In this document: in pieces, positions 59,466 to 64,000 of the stretch | Position numbering within the stretch: the stretch's first letter is position 1 | How the letters are laid out: each line of letters starts with the position of its first letter | Source: JANMOK01 sp031415055 | Lineage (GTDB): Bacteria; Pseudomonadota; Alphaproteobacteria; Rhodobacterales; Rhodobacteraceae | Assembly: GCA_031415055.1 (NCBI GenBank) | Contig: JANOQZ010000043.1 | Span: forward strand, 1 to 64,000 | Direction of reading: 5' to 3' | DNA length: 64,000 nucleotides | Program-made: the position numbers and the translations under genes | Notes under the pieces: generated by a model | Seen by the model: the letters and a program-made list of their open reading frames with translations, nothing else | The model's database searches: none | Told to the model about the DNA's origin: nothing

Positions 59466-61046
59466 ATGGCATCGGACAAGAAAGAGCGCAGGCCGAAGGC
59501 CGAGACGCCGAAAGGGTTTCGTGATGTGTTTGGCGCTGAAATTGCCGAACGTGACGCGATGTTGAAGGCGATTGCCGAAGTCTATCATCGCTATGGCTTT
59601 GATCCGCTGGAAACGCCCGCGGTGGAGACCGTCGAGGCTTTGGGCAAGTTTTTGCCGGATGTGGACCGGCCCAATGAGGGGGTGTTTGCGTGGCAGGATG
59701 AGGATGAGGCTTGGCTGGCGCTCAGGTATGACCTGACGGCGCCGTTGGCGCGGGTCTATGCGCAGTATCGCAATGAGTTGCCCGCGCCCTATCGCCGCTA
59801 TGCGATGGGGCCGGTTTGGCGCAACGAGAAGCCGGGACCGGGGCGGTTTCGGCAGTTTTATCAATGCGATGCCGATACGGTTGGCACCGGCTCGGTGGCG
59901 GCGGATGCCGAGATTTGCGCCATGCTGTGCGATGCGCTGGAGGCGGTTGGCATTCAGCGCGGCGATTACTTGGTGAAGGTCAATAATCGGAAGGTGTTGA
60001 ATGGGGTGATGGAGGTGGCGGGGATCGCCGGGGACGCGTTCGCGCAGGAGCGTGGGATTGTGCTGCGGGCGATTGATAAGATGGATCGGTTGGGGGTTGG
60101 GGGCGTGCGCGAGTTGTTGGGTGAAGGGCGCAAGGATGAGAGTGGGGATTTCGCCAAGGGGGCGGGGTTGACAAGCGATCAAAGTGAAAGAATACTTTCA
60201 TACGTTACGCCGTCCGAGCAAAACTTTGGACATAGCGGCACCGTCGAAGCCGTTGGATTTGCGGCAGGGCGATCAACCGTCAAAGGTGTCGGACAAGGCG
60301 TTTACGGCTCCGGTCGAACCACAGCAGTCACTGACAATCTAAAGGCACTGGTTGAAGGTTCAACGATAGGCCTTGAAGGCGTTGAAGAACTCGAAACCAT
60401 CATTAGGCTCGTCGATGCCCAAGGCTACGGCCCTGACCGTGTCGTCATCGACCCCTCCGTAGTGCGCGGCCTTGGCTATTACACGGGCCCCGTGTTTGAG
60501 GCGGAACTGACGTTCGAGATTCTCGATGAAAAGGGGCGCAAGCGGCAGTTTGGCTCGGTTGCGGGCGGGGGGCGGTATGACGATCTGGTCAAGCGCTTTA
60601 CCGGGCAGGAAGTACCGGCGACCGGGGTTTCCATTGGGGTGGATCGGCTGCTGGCGGCGTTGAAGGCGAAGGGGCGAGCGGCGGCAGAAGCTGCGGGGCC
60701 GGTGGTGGTGACGGTGATGGATCGGGATCGGATGGCGGATTATCAGGGCATGGTCGCGGAATTGCGCAACGCGGGCATTCGCGCCGAGGTGTTTTTGGGC
60801 AACCCCAAGGATATGGGGCGGCAGTTGAAATATGCGGACCAGCGGAACGCGCCGGTGGCGGTGATTGAGGGCGGCAATGAGAAGGCGAACGGGACGGTGC
60901 AGTTGAAGGATTTGGCTTTGGGCGCTCGACTGGCGGCGGGGATTACGACCAATGAGGAATGGAAAGCGCAACCGGCGCAAAGCGAAGTTCGCCGGGCCGA
61001 TCTGGTGGCGGAAGTGCGGGCGATGATCGCGCGGGCGAAGGGTTGA
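59466..61046 (+). CDS. hisS: Histidyl-tRNA synthetase with an atypical central segment
   Basis: A 526-residue class II synthetase. Motif 1 is [18 protein letters not shown], motif 2 [24 protein letters not shown], histidine loop [22 protein letters not shown] and motif 3 [13 protein letters not shown], then an anticodon domain. Between about residues 235 and 345 (60170-60500) the codon choice shifts (CTT, TCA, ATA, GAA, CTA) and there is an extra ~30 residues ([19 protein letters not shown] landmark) relative to the usual size near 495. All catalytic motifs are intact. A stop-start overlap (TGATG) links it to hisZ. Confidence 0.92.
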   Translation: MASDKKERRPKAETPKGFRDVFGAEIAERDAMLKAIAEVYHRYGFDPLETPAVETVEALGKFLPDVDRPNEGVFAWQDEDEAWLALRYDLTAPLARVYAQYRNELPAPYRRYAMGPVWRNEKPGPGRFRQFYQCDADTVGTGSVAADAEICAMLCDALEAVGIQRGDYLVKVNNRKVLNGVMEVAGIAGDAFAQERGIVLRAIDKMDRLGVGGVRELLGEGRKDESGDFAKGAGLTSDQSERILSYVTPSEQNFGHSGTVEAVGFAAGRSTVKGVGQGVYGSGRTTAVTDNLKALVEGSTIGLEGVEELETIIRLVDAQGYGPDRVVIDPSVVRGLGYYTGPVFEAELTFEILDEKGRKRQFGSVAGGGRYDDLVKRFTGQEVPATGVSIGVDRLLAALKAKGRAAAEAAGPVVVTVMDRDRMADYQGMVAELRNAGIRAEVFLGNPKDMGRQLKYADQRNAPVAVIEGGNEKANGTVQLKDLALGARLAAGITTNEEWKAQPAQSEVRRADLVAEVRAMIARAKG

Positions 61047-62101
61047 TGGGGCTGATTGGGGATTCACTGGCGGCGCTGGAGTCGGAAGTGGCGCGGTTGT
61101 CGCGGCTGTTTCGCGCTGCGGGTGCGGTGAGCGTTGATCCGGGGGTTCTGTTGCCCGCCAATGTGATGCTCGACCTCTACGGCGAGGACATCCGTGCGCG
61201 GGCCTATGTGACCGACGATCCGGTGTTGGGCGAGCGGATGATCCGGCCCGATTTCACGGTTCCGGTGGTGCAGATGCATATGAAACACGGTGCGGAACCG
61301 GCGCGATACACCTATGCCGGGCCGGTGTGGAGGAAGCAGGTGCCGGGCTCGGCGCGGCCATCGGAATATGTGCAGGTTGGCTATGAAGTGTTCGACGGGG
61401 CCGATCCGGCGGCGGCGGATGCGGAAGTGTTTGCTTTGGTTTCAGGAGCCCTGGATGGGTTGGGGGTGACCTGTGCGACCGGGGATTTGGGGATCGTGCT
61501 GGCGGCGATTTCGGGGTTAAGGACCACGGAACGACGGCGGGCGGCGCTGCGGCGGCATATGTGGCGACCGGTGCGGTTCAAACGGTTGCTGGAGCGGTAT
61601 TCGGGGGCGTTGCCGGGGCGTGGTCCTGCGCCGAAGGGTGGGGTTTTGATCGGGTTACGGTCGGTGGATGAGATTGCGGAGCGACTGGCGGTTTTGCACG
61701 AGGATGCGGCGGCTGCGCCTTTGAGCGGTGAAGAAGTGGCGCTGCTGGAGCGGGTTTTGGGCGTAAACGGTGCGTCCTCTGCAGCATTGGCGGCGTTGCG
61801 TGGCTTGGGATTGGCGTCTTTGGCTACGGCGCTGGACCGGATGGAGTCGCGACTGGAAGCTTTGGCCAAGCGCGGGATTGGGGATGTTCCGTTTGCGGTT
61901 TCTTATGGCCGGGCAGCGCTGGAATATTACGATGGGTTTGTGTTCGGGTTTTCCGCGCCGGACAGGCCCGACTTGCCACAAATTGCCCAAGGCGGGCGTT
62001 ATGACGCGCTGACGCGGGTTCTGGGGCAGGGCGAGGGCATTCCGGCGGTGGGGGCGATAGTTCGGCCCGAGGCCTTGCTGGCGCTGCGAGGGTTTATGTA
62101 A
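61046..62101 (+). CDS. hisZ: ATP phosphoribosyltransferase regulatory subunit HisZ
   Basis: A 351-residue HisRS paralogue lacking the tRNA-binding part. RPDFTVPVVQMHMKHG, ARYTYAGPVWRKQ and the AQGGRYDAL segment correspond to class II motifs. With short-form HisG it forms the hetero-octameric first enzyme of histidine synthesis, and it carries the histidine feedback site. Overlaps hisG by 1 nt. Confidence 0.9.
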   Translation: MGLIGDSLAALESEVARLSRLFRAAGAVSVDPGVLLPANVMLDLYGEDIRARAYVTDDPVLGERMIRPDFTVPVVQMHMKHGAEPARYTYAGPVWRKQVPGSARPSEYVQVGYEVFDGADPAAADAEVFALVSGALDGLGVTCATGDLGIVLAAISGLRTTERRRAALRRHMWRPVRFKRLLERYSGALPGRGPAPKGGVLIGLRSVDEIAERLAVLHEDAAAAPLSGEEVALLERVLGVNGASSAALAALRGLGLASLATALDRMESRLEALAKRGIGDVPFAVSYGRAALEYYDGFVFGFSAPDRPDLPQIAQGGRYDALTRVLGQGEGIPAVGAIVRPEALLALRGFM

Positions 62102-62784
62102 TGCTAAAACTTGGGTTGCCGTCGAAAGGTCGGTTGCAAGATCAGGCGGTGGACTGGCTGGCCGCGCATGGCATGACGGTGGAGCGGGGTGGCGATGGGC
62201 GGGAATATGCGGCGCGACTTTCGGGCGTTTCGGGGGTGGAACTTGTGCTGCTGGCGGCGGGCGAGATACCGCGCGAACTGGCGGCGGGGCGGATTCATCT
62301 GGGCGTGACCGGGCAGGATATGGTGCGCGAGAAGCTGCCGGGCTGGGACGGGTTGGTTAGTGAAAAGCTGGCATTGGGGTTTGGCTTTGCCGATCTGGTA
62401 ATTGCGGTGCCACGGGCGTGGGTTGATGTCGAGGGGTTAGACGATCTGGATGCAGTTGCGGCGGCGTTTCGGGCCAAACACGGGTTTCGGCTGCGGATTG
62501 CCACCAAATATCACAATCTGGTGCGCGAGTTTTTGCGGGTGAACGGGGTGGCGGATTATCAGTTGGTGGATAGTCAGGGCGCGACCGAGGCGACAGTGAA
62601 GAACCTGCATGCCGAGGCGATTGCGGATATTACGTCCTCGGGGGCGACGTTGCGCGCGAACCATTTGAAGGTGCTGGCGGATGCGGTGATCTTGAGGTCG
62701 CAGGCTGTGCTATATGCTTCGAAGACGGCGAATTGGGCGGGGGTTGATGTGAGCGGGTTTGCGGCCAAGGCAGGGTTCGCGTGA
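62101..62784 (+). CDS. hisG: ATP phosphoribosyltransferase (short form)
   Basis: A 227-residue catalytic subunit: LKLGLPSKGRLQDQAVDWLA opening, GVTGQDMVREK and the PRPP-binding segment VVDSQGATEATVKN-like (LVDSQGATEATVKNLHAEAIAD landmarks DSQGATEAT and IADITSSGATLRAN). It lacks the C-terminal regulatory domain of long HisG, matching the presence of HisZ. Overlaps panC by 4 nt. Confidence 0.93.
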   Translation: MLKLGLPSKGRLQDQAVDWLAAHGMTVERGGDGREYAARLSGVSGVELVLLAAGEIPRELAAGRIHLGVTGQDMVREKLPGWDGLVSEKLALGFGFADLVIAVPRAWVDVEGLDDLDAVAAAFRAKHGFRLRIATKYHNLVREFLRVNGVADYQLVDSQGATEATVKNLHAEAIADITSSGATLRANHLKVLADAVILRSQAVLYASKTANWAGVDVSGFAAKAGFA

Positions 62785-63620
62785 TTATCGTGCACGCCGT
62801 GGCCGACGAACGCGCCGTTGTGCGTGGCTGGCGTTTGGCGGGCGAGAGCGTCGCCTTGGTGCCAACGATGGGGGCGCTGCATGCGGGTCACATGGCGCTG
62901 GTGGCGGCGGCGAAGGCGCAGGCAGATCGGGTGATCGTGACGATTTTTGTCAATCCGACGCAGTTTGGTGCGGGCGAGGATTTGGCGTCTTATCCGAGGA
63001 AGGATTTGGATGATTTGGCGATGCTGCAAGTTGCGGGGGTAGACTTAGTGGTCATGCCGACGGTTGCTGAAATGTACCCCGATGGGTTTGCCACCAAGGT
63101 ACGGGTTGAGGGGCTGACATCGGTGATGGATGGCGCCGCGCGACCGGGGCATTTCGATGGCGTGACGCAGGTGGTGGCCAAACTGCTCAATCAAGCGCAG
63201 GCGGATTGGGCTTATTTTGGCGAGAAAGACTGGCAACAACTGGCGGTGGTGCGGCGGATGGTGGCAGATCTGGACTTGCCCGTCGAGATTGTTGGGGTGC
63301 CAATTGTGCGGGCCGAAGACGGTTTGGCGCTGTCGTCGCGCAATGCGTATTTGAGCGCGGCACAGCGGGTGGTTGCTGCGCGGTTCAATGTGATTTTGGC
63401 CAGTGCTACGGCGCAGGTTTTGGCCGGGATGGGCGGGTCGCAGGCCTGTGGCCTAGCGGTTGAAGCCTTGGGTGAGGCGGGGTTTGACAAGGTGGACTAT
63501 GTCGAGTGCCGCGACGCGGCGAGTTTGCGGACGGTCGAACTGCCCCTTGCCGGGCAAGCTCGGATTTTTGGCGCGGTCCATTTAGGCCGGGCAAGGTTGA
63601 TCGACAATATTGCGGTTTGA
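62781..63620 (+). CDS. panC: Pantothenate synthetase
   Basis: A 279-residue enzyme joining pantoate and beta-alanine. ALVPTMGALHAGHMALV has the HxGH nucleotide motif; FVNPTQFG, YFGEKDWQQLAVVRRMV and the pantoate-binding SSRNAYLS follow. GTG start at 62781 overlaps the hisG stop (GTGA). Placement after hisG probably reflects shared transcription rather than a shared pathway. Confidence 0.94.
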   Translation: MIIVHAVADERAVVRGWRLAGESVALVPTMGALHAGHMALVAAAKAQADRVIVTIFVNPTQFGAGEDLASYPRKDLDDLAMLQVAGVDLVVMPTVAEMYPDGFATKVRVEGLTSVMDGAARPGHFDGVTQVVAKLLNQAQADWAYFGEKDWQQLAVVRRMVADLDLPVEIVGVPIVRAEDGLALSSRNAYLSAAQRVVAARFNVILASATAQVLAGMGGSQACGLAVEALGEAGFDKVDYVECRDAASLRTVELPLAGQARIFGAVHLGRARLIDNIAV

Positions 63621-63637
63621 ATTTCGTTTATGCATTT

Positions 63638-63666
63638 GTTACCATTGGTTGGTAACTATTGGTAAC
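63638..63666 (+). promoter_or_regulatory. Repeat operator upstream of the ParD-like gene
   Basis: GTTACCA (63638-63644), TTGGTAAC (63649-63656) and TTGGTAAC (63659-63666): two direct copies 10 bp apart and an inverted one. Such arrays are typical of autorepression by ParD-type antitoxins. Confidence 0.65.
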
Positions 63667-63675
63667 GGAGGCATC

Positions 63676-63963
63676 ATGTCCAAGAACACTTCCATCGCAC
63701 TCAGCGACCATTTCAGCAATTTTTTAACGCGGCAGGTCCAGTCTGGGCACTATGGCTCGGCCAGCGAAGTGGTGCGGGCTGGGTTGCGGCTGCTGGAGGA
63801 GTACGAGGCGAAGATGGAGCGGTTGCGGGCGGAGATACAAAAAGGCATCGACAGTGGCGATCCGCTGCCGTTTGAGCCGGAGAGATGGCGCGAGGAATGG
63901 AAACGCGAATGGGATGCAGAACAGGCGGCACATGCGGATAGACCTGTTTCCCGCCGCGCGTGA
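63676..63963 (+). CDS. parD: ParD-like ribbon-helix-helix antitoxin
   Basis: A 95-residue antitoxin. The N-terminal ribbon-helix-helix (SIALSDHFSNFLTRQVQSGHYGSASEVVRAGLRLLEEYE; landmarks SIALSDHF, YGSASEVVRAGLRLL) binds the operator; the C-terminal acidic/basic tail wraps the toxin. GGAGG-like CGGAGG precedes the ATG. It overlaps the next ORF by 32 nt, as in ParDE pairs. Confidence 0.88.
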   Translation: MSKNTSIALSDHFSNFLTRQVQSGHYGSASEVVRAGLRLLEEYEAKMERLRAEIQKGIDSGDPLPFEPERWREEWKREWDAEQAAHADRPVSRRA

Positions 63964-64000
63964 GGATTTGCGCGAGATTTGGCGATTTGGAGCCTTGAAC
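63932..64000 (+). CDS. parE: ParE-like toxin, truncated by the window end
   Basis: Starts at ATG 63932 inside the end of parD and reads MRIDLFPAAREDLREIWRFG, a typical ParE/RelE opening (strand then helix). Only 23 codons are in the window; the rest lies to the right. Assignment depends on the N terminus and the position after parD. Confidence 0.7.
   Translation, partial: MRIDLFPAAREDLREIWRFGALN

Overview
The window looks like the chromosome of an alphaproteobacterium of the Rhodobacterales (Roseobacter/Rhodobacter-like). This rests on gene content: irr divergent from fabA, a coaBC-dut-moeB run, hisS-hisZ-hisG with short-form HisG plus HisZ, phosphatidylcholine synthase, a BMP-type nucleoside ABC transporter joined to xanthine dehydrogenase, and a MocD-MocE-reductase set beside inositol catabolism. 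Genes are dense, G+C is high, and start/stop overlaps of 1-4 nt are common. No tRNA, rRNA or CRISPR array was recognised.

Layout. 1-1.3 kb: an AbiJ-N-like/Mrr-like candidate defence protein. 1.4-7.5 kb: DUF2200, fabA/irr, small hypothetical genes, a 2-hydroxyacid dehydrogenase, an EamA exporter, and an ArsR-SRPBCC-DUF1059 cassette. 7.5-16.1 kb: moeB, dut, coaBC, a sugar SDR with 2-keto-3-deoxygalactonate kinase, pcs, DedA, an amino-acid ABC transporter without its ATPase, and pyrF. 16.3-20 kb: clpB and apbC. 20.2-37 kb: a large inositol region holding mmsA, a LysR gene, a REP-associated transposase (RAYT), iolB, iolD, an iolC-iolJ fusion, a MocDEF-like oxygenase, a LacI regulator, an IolI/MocC-like TIM barrel, a sugar ABC importer and iolG. 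37-42 kb: duplicated FAH-family sequence, DUF1326, and a two-component system. 42.1-43.8 kb: a candidate retron. 44-53.6 kb: a purine operon (hydroxyisourate hydrolase, XdhABC, nucleoside ABC transporter). 53.7-64 kb: a broken VOC gene, dnaE, small genes, slyX, hisS-hisZ-hisG-panC, and a ParDE-like pair cut by the window end.

The most interesting locus is the candidate retron. A retron-type reverse transcriptase (QGAPTSP, YADD and VTG motifs) follows a region of about 150 nt bounded by a perfect 13-nt inverted repeat (42156-42168 and 42295-42307). Between the repeats lie three hairpins, and a promoter-like sequence ends just before the first repeat. This is the a1-msr-msd-a2-ret order of retrons. 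The RT carries an N-terminal extension of about 110 residues and no separate effector gene is visible.

A second theme is a family of 22-25 nt palindromes ending in GTAGGG/CCCTAC, present as inverted pairs on both sides of the RAYT gene and scattered over the window. In five genes (apbC, the LysR gene, the RAYT, iolB and the FAH gene) the TAG stop codon lies inside the repeat.

Metabolically, the inositol region would import an inositol-like compound, oxidise it (IolG) and degrade it (IolB/D/C-J, MmsA). The Rieske/desaturase trio could remove an O-methyl group or hydroxylate a derivative. No iolE was found, so the dehydration step is open.
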